From Micractinium sp. NFX-FRZ (taxonomy: Eukaryota > Chlorophyta > Trebouxiophyceae > Chlorellales > Chlorellaceae), in the NCBI GenBank assembly GCA_029339195.1, contig JAPTJF010000281.1, forward strand, positions 19,229-83,228: a stretch of DNA of 64,000 nt, in the 5' to 3' direction. The position numbers and the translations under genes are program-made. Below are positions 1-11,244 of this stretch, piece by piece. Position 1 is the first letter of the stretch; every line of letters starts with the position of its first letter. The notes under the pieces were generated by a model. That model saw only the letters and a program-made list of their open reading frames with translations, did not search any database and was not told the origin of the DNA.

Positions 1-2700
1 GGTACGGGGGGGGGGGAAGCGCGGGTAGGGGGGCAGTACAAGAGGTGTCATGTGTGGGCAGTACTGCATCACCAGCTGCACCCGCAGGGGAAGTGCCAGG
101 CAGTGACGGCCAGCGAGCCCAGGCGCGGTCCAAGGGCACAGCGCCTGGGCGTGCGAGGGCCTCTCGCCGCCCCTGGCCCTTGGTTGATGACTCTTACAAT
201 CCATGAATATATGGTTATGTAGCGTGTTTAGTGGCTGGGCTAAACACCTTCGCTCATTCTGCCTTGACTGCATGCTCGCTGGACAAGCGAGGCAACATGC
301 GTGCCCGGCCAGCGGCAGCAACAGCTGGCTGCAGCTTGGCCCCGCTGCCCAGCAAGCAAGCCAGGTTCCCCAGGAGACGGTTAGCTGTGCTTGGGAGCGG
401 CCACAGAGGGGCAGCAGTCTGTGCCACAAGCTGCAATGCCGCGCCAAAACGCACAGGCTGCAAGCCTGGACATGCAGGCAAGCAGCACGGGACGGACAGC
501 CACGCTCTATGGAATGGCACGTCTGCCTCCGGCGCCTCTCTAAACATCACATGCAGGGGCATGGCACGCCCCCTCCCTCTGCCACCTCGCACCTGGACCG
601 ACACAACACCCTCTGCGGCACCGCTGGTGATGGAAGGGTCGCCGCTGGAACCTCCGGATGTTGGCGCGCCCGAATCTGCAAGCAGACACACAGGGTGGTG
701 TGTGTGTGTGTGTGTGTGTGTGTGGTGGGGGGCTGGGGCTGGGGCTGGGGCTGGGGGAAGGAGACAGTCAGCTGCCCCCGGTTGTAACGCTTGCGGCAGA
801 GCGCACGCCGTAGGCGGGCTGAGCTGCTCTTTGAGTTTGGGGCGCTGAGGTAGGCCATGGGGGGCCAGGCTGCCATGGGCAGGCGAGCCGGCCAGCCAGC
901 CAGCCAGCAGTGCAGCAGCAACATGCGGCAGGCAGGCAGGCAGGCGGTTGCGCCATGCACCGGCCCCGCCTGCACCGCGCTTGCCTCGTCTGCTCTGCGC
1001 GTCTCCGGGCCAGTTTGCCGATGCGCCATCGCCCACTCTGCACTTGTCCGCAGCTTTTCCCATGCTGGCTTCCTTCAGCAGCGGCCCGGTCTTGGCGTAT
1101 TCAGCCACGTCAAATCCGACCTCCATGTAGTTGCCGCCGCCAGTGCTGCAGAAAATTTGAGGAGAGGAGGAGGCAGGGGGGGAAGCGCAAGAGGCACGGG
1201 ATTATGAACCGTGTCACCCTGGCGCCCGTTGTGAAGACAAACGAACAGGGGCAAGAGCCGCCCCCCGTGCTGCGGTGAGGCGCAACCGGAAGGGTGGGTG
1301 GGAGGGCCCGAGGGGCAGGCAAGCACGAGGCAAGATGCTAGGTCCAGGGGTCAGCACTGAGGCAGGACGGGGCAGGGCCTCGTGGGAGGCAGCAGCTGGG
1401 GACACGTGCCGCCTGCCCCTGCTGCTCCCACACCCGCAAGTGTCCAGAGCAGCACGCCCCCGCCTCGCCTCGCCCCGCCGGCACAGCAGCAGGCAGGCAG
1501 GCACGGAGTGCAGGGCATGGGGCGCCTGCCCCGCTGGCACAGCAGCAGCGAGGCAAGGCAAGGCATGGCAAGGCAAGGCGAGGTGGGCACTCAGCCTCCC
1601 TTCTGCCACATCAGCTGGCAGCACTCAATACACTGTTTTAATATCCGCACAGCTGTAAGTACCGGGCAACACAGTGAGCGCACTTACACTGCCGCCACCA
1701 GGTTGCGCTTGCGCTCCACTTGGGCGGCATGGAACGTGATGACTCGCACGATGCAGTCGTGCTGCAGCTGGCCCAGCAGCTGGCACTCGCGCCAGGCGGC
1801 CGCCAGCTGGCGCTTCTGCTTGGGCAGCAGGTCGACCACCTTGACCGCCACCAGCTGCGGGGCAGGGATTGAAATTAAGTAATTTAAATCAAGTGATGCC
1901 TGCCGCTCCTGTGTGGTTTCATTTACGTTGTTTCAACAAAGCACGGTGTTCATTGTCGGGGGCAGGGCAGAGGCCACAGGGCGGGGGACAGTGGATGGGC
2001 GGGCGGGGCGCTGACAGCCCTGCAGCAGCGCTGCCCCTGCTGGCGGCTTGCCAGTGCAGTGGTATGCCTCCAAAAGGGTAGGGACCCCTCGCAGCAGGTC
2101 GTTGCGGCAAGCCGCCCCCCGCCCCCGCCCCCGCTGCGAGTGTGCCTGCCGCGCCCAATGCTTAACCTCTGCCCTCACCCGTGCTTCTCACCTGCCCGGT
2201 GCCCAGGTGGCGCCCCTGGAACACGCGCCCAAAGTGTCCCGCCCCCAGCGGCGCCACCAGCTCATAGCCCTTGGCCCTCGCCACCTGATACTCCGGCATC
2301 GACGATTCCCGAGCTGCACACAGCAGGGTGGCAGGGGGCAGGTGGCAAGTGACAGGTAGTTCAGAAGGGTCGCCCCTTCGGCACACCGCGTGGGCGATTC
2401 CCGCGCTGGCAGGTGGCAGGCCAGCACGTTGGCACTGCTTCTTTGCGCAAAACTGAGGGAAATGCCAGCAGCTAGATCCACTCCAAAGGCGCTGGTGGAT
2501 CACACTAGTTTGAGAGGCCCTTGGCCCAGGCAACCTAGTAAACCCTGGCATGGGGCAAGTGCCACAATGGGTGACAAGTGACATCAGCGGCTCGAGCGTT
2601 CAGGCGAGCCAGCGGCCGGCCACCGTGCGCATGCATGCATGCACACACGCACACCAGACATGACTGCAGACCAAGTGTGCTGCATGTGCCCCGCACGCCA

Positions 2701-2731
<31 letters not shown>

Positions 2732-5712
2732 CCGCCGCCCGGACGGCTCAGGCAGGCAGGCACACAGCCAGCGCACCTCGCGTGCGCGCACACAGACCAG
2801 AACAACAAACGCAGCCAGCGCACCTCGCCTGCGCGCAAAATAGAAGAGCACCGCCGTTGTGGTGAGCACCACTATGGTGCCTACGGCCGCCAGCGTGCGC
2901 TGCTTCTGGGACAGCCGGTCGACCTCCACGACAGTGACGTCTGCGGGGGGGTGAGGGTTAAATTCGGGTGTGATACTTTACAGATAATACATACACAGGA
3001 ATACTAACAAAACATAAGGGCAGGGATGAGCTCCACGACAGTGGCGTCTGCAGAGGGGCGGGTTGAAGGCAGGCTGGGATGAGCTCCCACCACAGTGGCG
3101 TCTGCATGGCCTGCCCCCACCCTGCCAAGCCCAGGCCCGCCCTCCCGCCCCCACCATCTGTGAGCGGGTGCGTGAGGTTGCCGGTGCATGTGAAGGTGGT
3201 GTTGACGAGGCGCCACTTGGCGCGGCGCGGCGTGAAGAACTCGAGCCAGCCAGAATCCTCGATGAGCAGCGTCCTGCGTTGCATGTGATTGATTGATTGA
3301 CTGATTGATTGATTAATTGATTGATGTGGGTTCATCCGGCAATCGGCCAATTGATTGATCCAGTCATGCGGTAGCGGGGCGGCGCGGCGCGGCGCTCGTG
3401 TTCAGTAGCCGTGCTTCTTGAGCGGCGAGAGCGGTGGCGCGGCGCAGGCGGCGGCAGCCCGCCCCTTTGGCGGCAGGCCCGCATGATGCTCATGGCAAAT
3501 CAAAACACCGCAGTCGCACAGCACAGTCGCACGGCCTGCCGACCACACCTGTGCATGTGTGTGTGTTCTGTGCACAGGGTACCAACCCACCTGTCGTCGA
3601 GGTACTGGTACTGCAGGCCCCTTTTTCATTAGGTACCCACCCACCTGTCGTCGAGGTACTGGTACTGCAGGCCCCCTTTCAGCAGGCGCATGATGTTCAT
3701 GGCCAACACGATTGACCGGGTGCCCGCCGACTCCTTGATGTTCACGCACTCAGCATCACTGAACCGCATGTTTTCATTCATGCTCGATCCGCCCTCTGCA
3801 GGCAAACCACACGGGAGGCAGGGCGGTGGGGAGGCGGGGGTGGCACGGTGCTCAGGGTGCTGCGCGCGCCGCCCCACGCTCCCGCTTGCAACACGGACAG
3901 GCATGTGTGGGCCCCGTCGAAGCACATGTCGGGGTGCCGCCCAGCACACTGCGCCCTCACCCAACAAGCAGGGCTCCCCCCTGCACATGCAGCGGCCTTG
4001 CTACCCCAGCAGCCTGCCACGGTACCGCTGGCGGCCTCGCTCGCCCCTCGGCCTGCCAACTCAGGGAAACGACCTGCCTGATTGACCAACCAACCCACAA
4101 CATCCCAACAACTCGCCCGGCAGCCTGACGCAGCACATGCAAGAGCCTCCCAGCGGCCTCCCGCGCCGTGCGGCCCCGCATTCCGCCCCTCCCTGCCTAA
4201 CTCCCCCTCATCCCCGCATTCCGCCCCTCCCTGCCTAAAACTCCCCCTCACCCCCGCATTCCGCCCCTCCCTGCCTAACTCCCCCTCACCCCCGCATTCC
4301 GCCCCTCGCTGCCCCACTCCCCCTCACCCAGCAGCCTGCCAAAACACATGTATGGGTCGCGCACAAAGATGCACTCGTCTGCCCAGAAGTTGAGCTGCGA
4401 GATCATCCCGCCGTTGAGCACCGTGAAGCAGCGAGCGCTGGCCTTGTTGAACTGCGGGCGGGGCGGGGCGGGGCGGGAAGGCCGAGAGGGCGTGGCGTAA
4501 GGGAGAAGGTTGAGAGAGGGCGGATGGGCGAGGGGGCAGGGTGAGAGGGGCGGGTGGGCGGGTGGGCAGACGGGTGGGTGGGTGGTTAAGCAGGCCCTCT
4601 GTCCCGAACGCTGCTGGTTGCGCAGGTGCAGGGAATGCAGGGTAGGGTGTCGGCAGGGAGAGCTGACAGCACCTGCTCCCACCCCACATCTCCCTACCGT
4701 CACACCCTGCCCTCTGCCCGGCGCTTGCACTGCGCTGCAGCGTACCCCCTGCGGCCCTCCTGCCCGCATGGCAGCACTAACACCCGCCCAGCAAATGCGC
4801 CGCGCAGGCGACGTCCAACCCGGCACCTCAAACCAACCACAACAGCGTGCACTCTCAAGGAGGGCAAGCGAGATCAGGGACGGAGACGAAGGACGTTTAG
4901 CCAACATTCACCGGGGGAAGAACAGGGGAACCAAGCACAGCAACTCAACAACACCATCATTACAAAACACAATGACTCGTGCGACCAACTGCTCCCACCA
5001 AGGCGCGGGCATGAAGGTGGAGCCCCACCCACCCACCCAACCAACCAACCAACCAATCAACCAATCCAACCAGCTCAAAAGGAGGAGAAGGAGGAGAACC
5101 CAGGAAGGAAACTCACATCCATGTAGAGCAGCCCGGGCCCCTCCCCCTCAATGGTCAAGTTCCGGTTGTCAATGATGACCGAGTCGGGAGGGAAGTCGGC
5201 CTCTGCATAGCTCCAGTTGCCCCCCCGCTTCAGCAGCACGTGTTCCACCGCCGTGTCGTTCATCGCATATGCCAGCTCCCCATAATTCCACACCTCGCGC
5301 TGCAGCCCGGGCAGCGGGAGGAGGGGGAGCGGCGGGGGGCAGTGGGGGGCAGTGGGGGCGCGGCGGGGCGGCGGCGGGGCGGCGGCGGGCGGCAGGGCAT
5401 GGCAGCACGCAGCAGCAGGCCCCTGTGCGTGCACGCTGGGGCGTGCGGCTGCAAGCTACGCCCTTGAAGTGTGCGACAGAGCTGGCCACTGCCTTGCTGG
5501 GCTGCAGCTGTGGTCCCCTTACAACCAGCACACCAGCGACCCCACGCAAGGCGGGGCCAGGCCGCCGGCAGCCAGGCGGGCCCACAGCCACACACTCATG
5601 TGCCATGCGCAACGCGCAGAACGGCGACAATCGTCCGAGCCACCGATCAACGTACCTTCTCCGCAAGGCACCCCCCCAGCGCCACAAGGAGCGCGAAGAG
5701 GCGAACGGACAT
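1..5712 (-). CDS. Receptor-like protein kinase, 5' part (3' end outside the window)
   Basis: Predicted cell-surface kinase. Exons with matching phases are 5656-5712, 5117-5299, 4328-4451, 3645-3795, 3155-3273, 2824-2940, 2192-2313 and 1688-1854. Exon 1 encodes a signal peptide (MSVRLFALLVALGGCLAEK). The ectodomain includes SVIIDNRNLTIEGEG, the style of parallel beta-helix (pectin-lyase-like) repeats. The 2824-2940 exon holds one membrane span (TIVVLTTTAVLFYF) followed by basic residues. Next comes the glycine loop GAGHFGRVFQG and the beta3 lysine in LVAVKVV, then a helix-C candidate (AAWRECQLLGQL). A further in-phase exon may start at 1145. A hinge-like LVMQYC sits at 58-75 behind an acceptor, so the catalytic loop and DFG probably lie beyond position 1. 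The exons are solid; the 3' part and substrate are unknown. The kinase assignment rests on family motifs only. Confidence 0.75.
698..757. repeat. TG dinucleotide run followed by GGGGCT repeats
   Basis: A (TG)n run of about 13 units is followed by four GGGGCT units. It lies in the 3' part of the kinase gene, in a probable intron. It creates the artificial His-Thr run of an overlapping minus-strand open frame. Confidence 0.9.
2704..2731. repeat. CTG trinucleotide run in intron
   Basis: About nine CTG units lie in the kinase-gene intron between the transmembrane exon and the glycine-loop exon. Confidence 0.9.
3026..3108 (-). repeat. Two echoes of the kinase transmembrane-exon 5' edge
   Basis: The intron upstream of the transmembrane exon carries two degraded copies, around 3026-3058 and 3078-3108, of the sequence at about 2919-2944. 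That source is the first bases of the exon plus its CAG acceptor (GACCTCCACGACAGTGACG). All three have the same orientation. Confidence 0.75.
3287..3324. repeat. GATT tetranucleotide run
   Basis: An imperfect (GATT)n array of about nine units lies in the kinase-gene intron upstream of exon 3155-3273. Confidence 0.9.
3585..3625 (-). repeat. Echo of kinase exon 3645-3795, 3' edge and donor
   Basis: A near-exact copy of about 40 bp (3639-3678) covers the end of exon 4 (coding GGLQYQYLDDR) and its GTGGGT donor. It is repeated 54 bp further downstream in the intron, in the same orientation. Confidence 0.85.
4180..4315. repeat. About 37-bp minisatellite in intron
   Basis: Roughly four tandem units of a C-rich sequence (core TTCCGCCCCTCCCTGCCTAA) lie in the intron just downstream of exon 4328-4451 of the kinase gene. 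Confidence 0.85.
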
Positions 5713-6432
5713 CAGCCCTAGCGTACACTGCTCCAGCGTCTCCTCTGCGTGGGTACAATGCGTGGGTACAATGCACCCAGCACGGCGACTGTCAGCGTCG
5801 TCTGTGAGGCTGTGCTATGGCGGTGTGTTCCCCTCCGGTCCGCGCGATCAGTGATGAAGGACCGCGGTGTGGCGCATATCGCGCCAAAGAAGAATCAAAT
5901 TGGGCAGAAGGCTTTGGTGGGCGGTTTGAAGCTGTCCGTCCACAAGGGAAACCCTGCTGACCTGGCCTCATCTACACCTGTACTCAGCCTAGCCGGCGAG
6001 GGTTGTAATGCCCTCCTTCACAATTACACACCAGGTACAAGCCTCGGGTAGGAATACAAACAGCACGAATGGCCTGCAAGTGCCGTGCATGAAGACCTTT
6101 GTGTGACAGAAAGGGCGTGGCTCAGAGAGGCACGCACAGGTCGGCTGCGTCAACAGACCCGACACCAACAGGCCTGGGGACAGCCGCGCGTGGAGGCGGC
6201 ATGGCATCATTATCTGAAACATTCAGTCAGTGGAGTCAGCAAGACTCGGGTGGCAGCATTTATAGGCACAACTCCTGCCTGCTTCCAACTAGGCACATGC
6301 GTGCGAGGGGCGGGCGCAGGGAATGGAAGGGCTGGGCAGCCTGGCTGGTCGTGTCCGCCCCGCGCCACAGCAAGCGAGTGTTTCAACTTGTCACGTCATT
6401 CACGAAGAGTCAACTGTTAGCTCACCACTCAG
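5713..6432. other. Intergenic, upstream of the kinase and downstream of nicotinamidase
   Basis: I see no supported gene. This is the 5' flank of the minus-strand kinase and the 3' flank of the minus-strand nicotinamidase. A minus-strand TGTAA (TTACA at 6024-6028) is a possible polyadenylation signal for nicotinamidase. A 15-bp sequence (TGGGTACAATGC) is repeated at about 5750-5770. Confidence 0.6.
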
Positions 6433-8684
6433 TCAGCTTTCCACTGCACCTCTGCCATCCACCTGCAGCACTTGTGTCACCCCCTCATCAGGCCGCCCCT
6501 TCTCCCTCTGCTGCTGCTGCTGCTGCGGCGGCGGCGGCGGCGGCTGACCCTGCTGCTGCTGCCCCTCCCTTTCCGCCTGCCGCTGCTGCTGTCCGTGCTG
6601 CTGCCCCGCCTCCCCATGCTGCGGCTGCCCCTGTTGCTGCTGCCCCTCCCCTTCCTGCCGCTGCCCTTCCTGCCGCTGCTCTCCCTGCTGCTGCCGCCTC
6701 TCCTCCGCCGCCTGCCGCTCCCCGTCATCATGCCAGTGCCAGCCCAGCAGCGCTTTTCCACGCTGCAGCACCGCCCCCGCCTGCTCCATCTCTGCCACCG
6801 CGGCCCGCGATGCTGCAGCATCCACCCCAGCCACTGAAGGGGTGGAACGCGGGCACAGGGGAATCGCCGGGTGAAAATACAGGAGGACAGGGTAGTGCGC
6901 AAGCCGTATGGCCGCATGCCCCACAAGCCACGCAGCGCGGCTGCAGGCGGGCGGCAAGCCGGCGGAACAGGCGGCGCCGGTGCAGCTGCCTTTGTTTGAA
7001 TACTAATAAAGTTGTCGACCTGACGACTGGGCACATGCAGTATGTATGCATCCATCCGTAACACCGGTGTGAGCCCTTCTGGCAGGCAGCTGCCCCTTGA
7101 CCTTAAACTACAACTAACTACTAGCTCCCTGTGCCAAACAAACTTGAACCATAACTAACTACTTTACTGCTCCCTCTCCCCACCTGCGTCTGTGAGCAGC
7201 ACCGTTGCGAACCCCTCTGCCAGGCAGCTGCCCTTCCCCTAAATAAACTTGAAGTATGAATAACTACTAGCTCCCTCTCCCCACCTGCGTCTGTGAGCAG
7301 CACCGTTGCGAACCCCTCTGCCAGGCTGTCCAGCACCGTGGCCCGCACGCAGTAGTCGGTTGCCACGCCGCACACAAACAGCGTGCGCACGCCGCGGCAG
7401 CGCAGCCAGTCCGCCAGGCCTGCGGCATTTGAGCATGTGAGGGGCAGCAGTTGGGGATGTGGGCCTTCTTCAAAGAAGAGTCAGAACAAGGGGTTTGTTG
7501 TCTGATCAAAGGGAAACTGGCCAGTTCATGTTTACAGGGGTTGTGAGCAGCTGTGCATACTGGGCTAGAGTGAGGCAGCAGCAATGGGGCGCGGGTGAGG
7601 CAGGAGGCGGGGAAAGGGGCAGCAGGGTGGGACCAGCATCCCACCGGGCACTCGGCGCATATGCACATCACTCGCAGTGCGACGGTGCGCTGTGCTGCGC
7701 TGTGCTGCCCTGCGCTGCCCTGCTCTGGCCCCCAGCACCCCGCGCCCCCCCTCCCCTGTCACCCTGCCTGCTGTGCTCGCCAGATGCCTCTCACACCTGC
7801 CCCCAGCTTGCCTTGTGTTCCACGGCGTGTGCCCCGCTCAGAAACGGGCCGGCCGGCCGACCGGCAGGCAGGCAGGCAGGCAGGCAGGCAAGACTGCAGG
7901 CTCTCACCGGTGCTCTCAGCCCGCCCCATGCCAAAGAACGCGCTGAGTGATTCCAGGTGCGTTTGGGTGCCCTTGGAAACAATATGGGAGATGTTGGTGG
8001 TGTCCAAGCCGTCTGCAACGGGGGGTGCAAAGATGGGTTTAGGGCACGGTACATTGCCGCGCGTGCCCGAGCCTTTGGCCAGCAGCATCATCATCAGCAG
8101 CAGCAGCTCCATCAGCGCGAGAGGCGCACCTGCAAACTGGGCGCCGGCGCTGCCGGCCACGCAGTGCTGCGGGAACAGTTGGATGTCCAGCTGCTGCTGC
8201 CCTGCCGCCACCGGCAACCTCTGGCCCGGCTGCCCGCCGGGGTGGGCGGTGTGGAAGCTCACGTGACCCTGCAGGCCGCAGAGGGCCCGGCAAGTGGTCC
8301 GCCAAGAGGGAGGCTGTGGGTGCTGGCGGCGTCTGCTTCACTGCACGTGCAAGTTTCTCTTCGAATCAGAGGGAGGCAGGCGCAGGAAGAGTATCTGCTG
8401 AGCAGCCGCAACCAAAAACTTACAGGAGGGTGCCAGTCGCGGCTGGCGACCACTACGGTGCCAGCAGCGGCGGCCGCCGCGGACAGGGCGTTCACCAGCG
8501 GCAGCAGGCTGGGCGCGCCGGGCACGGGCAGACTGCCGCTGACAAAGTCGCGCTGCAAATCTACTATTACAAGTGCCGAGCCGTGCGTGAAACCGAGCGC
8601 GGAGCCGGGCTGGGAGCCTAGAGCGTGCTGCTCGCGGCTGGCACCAGGGCACCCTGAACCGGCGGAGTTTTGCGGCCAGGACAT
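6433..8684 (-). CDS. Nicotinamidase (isochorismatase fold) with Gln-rich C-terminal tail
   Basis: Hydrolyses nicotinamide to nicotinate and ammonia in NAD salvage. Five exons (8424-8684, 8130-8268, 7908-8012, 7285-7419, 6433-6833) give 346 residues. Motifs in order are ALVIVDLQRDF (catalytic Asp), RDWHPPGHVSFH (metal-binding Asp/His), QHCVAG, VSKG (catalytic Lys), VCGVATDYCVRAT (catalytic Cys) and GVDAAASRAAVAEMEQAGA. The full catalytic triad and metal ligands are present. After the last conserved helix the protein continues for about 100 residues of Gln/Gly/Arg-rich sequence with runs of Gln and Pro, absent from typical nicotinamidases of about 200-240 residues. The start at 8684 leaves about 35 residues before the first strand; a later start is possible. 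The next gene in the same direction starts upstream, 276 bp away. Confidence 0.9.
6505..6545. repeat. CTG/CGG trinucleotide run inside coding sequence
   Basis: A run of about six CTG units and five CGG units lies in the last nicotinamidase exon. It encodes adjoining poly-Pro and poly-Gln stretches in the C-terminal tail. Confidence 0.85.
7055..7228 (-). repeat. Tandem echoes of nicotinamidase exon 4, 3' edge
   Basis: The block at 7278-7330 (last codons of exon 7285-7419, its donor, and flanking AT-rich sequence) is repeated almost exactly at about 7180-7232. A degraded third copy lies at about 7068-7140. The unit is about 100 bp. All copies lie in the downstream intron in the same orientation, so each carries a second donor-like GCAG/GTGGGG. 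Confidence 0.85.
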
Positions 8685-8960
8685 TTGTGTGACCTATTCG
8701 GGCAGTGCATGTCGTCAGAAACCAGACAAATCAACGGGTAGCGGCCCATCCGCTCCTTGTCTTCACCGCCGGCTGCACCCAGCTTCCAGCCCGCGTGGCG
8801 GTACACTCCCCTTGCAGAGCTTCCACCCTAAAGCTGCCGCCTGCCAGGCTGGATGAGCATGACAACTTTCACAGGATGATATCATAAAAGCAGAACACCA
8901 AGTTCATTGCTCCTGGAGGTGGTCGGCCCCATCACGGCGTACCGCACGCCCGCCGGTCGC

Positions 8961-10992
8961 TCACTGCAGCCCCGCCCCCTGCGCCGCCTGCTGCCGCTGC
9001 CGCTTCATCGCCTGGTGGTCCGCAAACACCTCTGCAGCAGTTGCAGGCAAACACCCAGGTTTGCTTGATTGGCTAAGGGTTGAGAAGCGGAGATTTCCTT
9101 GTGGTCCGCAAACACCCCAAGGTGCGGATGGTTGAAACCAACACAACAGTCGCAACCCAGAGGCACAAGAAAATGCACGGAAAGGGTTTGGGGTTGCCCA
9201 CCCCACCCAGCCACCCACCTTGCACCAGCTCCCTCAGCGGGCGCTCCCAGTTGTTGGGCACCGCCGCTGCAAACACCGTTTCCGGAAGCCCTGCAATGCA
9301 TCGTGGGAGGCACAGCACACATTATTGATGGGCGCACCAGGTCCTGCTGTCAACATGCTCACACAGCTTCATGCGAACCCAGCCCTACAATGGATCGAGG
9401 GAGCAGCACAGCACACACAGCAACAGGTGCACCGATGTCAACATGAACACACACACACACAACAGCGTCATGCGAACCCAGCACAGCGCCGGGGCAGAAA
9501 TGGCGCATGGGTGGGAAGAGGCAGGAGCCGTGTCTCCGGCAGGGCAGGCGGGCAGCACGCACACAACCCCCAGAAGTGGCAACAGCACCACAACACGCAC
9601 CCGACTCCCGGAAGGCTGCTATCGTCTCCATCACTTCAGCCGCATACATGCCGCTCAGGAAGCACACGCGGCGCGTGCCCAGCGGGGCCTGCAGGCGCGG
9701 GGGCCGGGCGGCGGCGTGGGGCGGGGCAGAGGGTCGTACGGCCGGCAGCAGGACTCGTGCAGGCAGGCGGCACAGGCACCCCGTCGCAGGGCAGGTGGCG
9801 CAGTATCAGCAAGCCGGCTGCCGGTGAACAGAGAGAATCCCGCGCTGCACACGTGCACGTTCAGCGCTATGCATGGCAGTTGTGCCTGTACAGTGGACTA
9901 TGTCACAGGCACCTGTTCAAATGCCGGCACCAGGTCCAGCTCAAGGGCCGCACCTAGGCTGCCTGCCATGGCTGCTGCGGGCGCTGGCACAACCTGCACG
10001 CAAGCATGTGGGCACGCCAGCATGTGTGGGTGATTGGGTCCACAGCAGCGTGCGTGGGACCACACCAGCATGCGTGCACGGCACCTGGGCGGGTGGGCAG
10101 GATGTGGGCAGGAGGCGCAGAGACACCCAAGGAAAAATACACGGTCAGAAGACACAAGTCAAGCAGGGCACCGAAATTGAACACGCCAGCTTCCACTTCC
10201 TCCACCTTCCCTGCCTTGCAGCATCCCCCTTGCTGTGCATTGCTTGCATACAGACACAGAACACAGGCAACACCCCGGCTTCTCATTGCTTACCCACACA
10301 GAAACACCATACAGGCAACACGCCAGCACCCACCCACCCCAGCACCCACCTTGACCATGTCTGCCTCCATCTCCTCCAGCAGAAGCCGCCGCAGGCGCTC
10401 AAATTCCAGCTGTGTGAACCCCACAGCCAGGATTGCCTGCGTGGAGCCAACGTGCCGGCAGCAAGCAAGACCAGCGGTCGGCACTTTCCGCAGCAAGAGA
10501 GTGGGCGGCATACCGGTGCCGGTTGCTGTTGCTATCACTTTTGCAACGGGGCAGGGGCAGGCGCGCCAATGGATGCATTGGGGGGGGGGGGGGGGGGCCA
10601 GACAGCAATTCTGAAGCACAGACGAGGCACAGCACAAGCACCGCATTCATGGACCAACAGCGGCAGCGGCCCCTCGTGCTCACCAGCGGCCCAAACGGCT
10701 CCTCGCTGCTGCCATCCAGGGAGCCTGAGCTCTCTGCATCAAGGGCCAGCATCTTGCTGCCATCCTCCTCCTCCACCCCCCCGGGCCCGCTGCTGCTGCC
10801 GCCGCCAAACAGGCCACCAAACAGGCCCGCCGGTGGCTGGGCGCCGCGCTGCCGCCGCCGCCTCTGCTGCTGCTGCCGCTGCCATGGTTGCACGGATGGC
10901 TTCCAGCGGCCCGGCTGCTGCTGCCGTCCACCCGACTTCGCCGGCAGCGCGAGAGAGGCTCCGACACTTGCCGCCGCAAGCGACATTGGCAC
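8961..10992 (-). CDS. Conserved-looking protein of unknown function, possibly plastid-targeted
   Basis: Six phase-consistent exons (10684-10992, 10350-10436, 9913-9993, 9601-9688, 9219-9290, 8961-9031) give 235 residues; a second Met two codons later is an equally good start. The first ~80 residues are Ala/Ser/Gln/Arg-rich with few acidic residues, compatible with a plastid transit peptide. The rest reads like a compact globular domain: TQLEFERLRRLLLEEMEADM, then VVPAPAAAMAGSLGAALE, RRVCFLSGMYAAEVMETIAA, FAAAVPNNWERPLRELVQE and a basic Gln-rich end (AMKRQRQQAAQ). I do not recognise the family and give no function. The exon structure is convincing because all five introns have GT-AG ends and matching phases. 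It shares a 252-bp upstream region with the divergent phosphatase fusion gene. Confidence 0.75.
10580..10597. repeat. Poly-G run in intron
   Basis: About 18 consecutive G residues lie in the first intron of the unknown protein gene. On the coding strand it is poly-C. Confidence 0.9.
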
Positions 10993-11244
10993 AAGCGGGG
11001 TGAACGACCACAGCCTCCGATCGTCTCAACTCGGCAACTGGCACAGAAAACAATAAGCGGCAATCGGTTGGACAGGAACGACAGCCTTGCCCGTTCCTTC
11101 CCGTTCCTTTGCTTTGCAAATGCAGCTTCCTGCGGCCTACGATTGAATTCCATTCTGCTCACATCCATCATACTGCTCTGCACCTCGGGATTGCAACAGC
11201 GAGCGGCTGCACCTCTGTTCATTCAGCTTTGGTTGGGCGCCGCC
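10993..11244. promoter_or_regulatory. Probable bidirectional promoter region
   Basis: Only 252 bp separate the start codons of two divergent genes, so their promoters and 5' UTRs must lie here or overlap. I see no canonical TATA box. The assignment is from gene arrangement only. Confidence 0.45.

Noticed and set aside
254..1126. 290-codon minus-strand open frame
   Set aside because: Its start may be a real kinase exon (from 1145), but most of it is low-complexity and includes a His-Thr run produced by the TG microsatellite. There is no domain content.
2704..2731. CTG run considered as a Leu-rich or Gln-rich coding segment
   Set aside because: It lies in an intron defined by phase-matched exons on both sides.
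4180..4315. Direct-repeat array considered as a CRISPR
   Set aside because: Units are tandem without unique spacers and lie in an intron of a eukaryotic gene.
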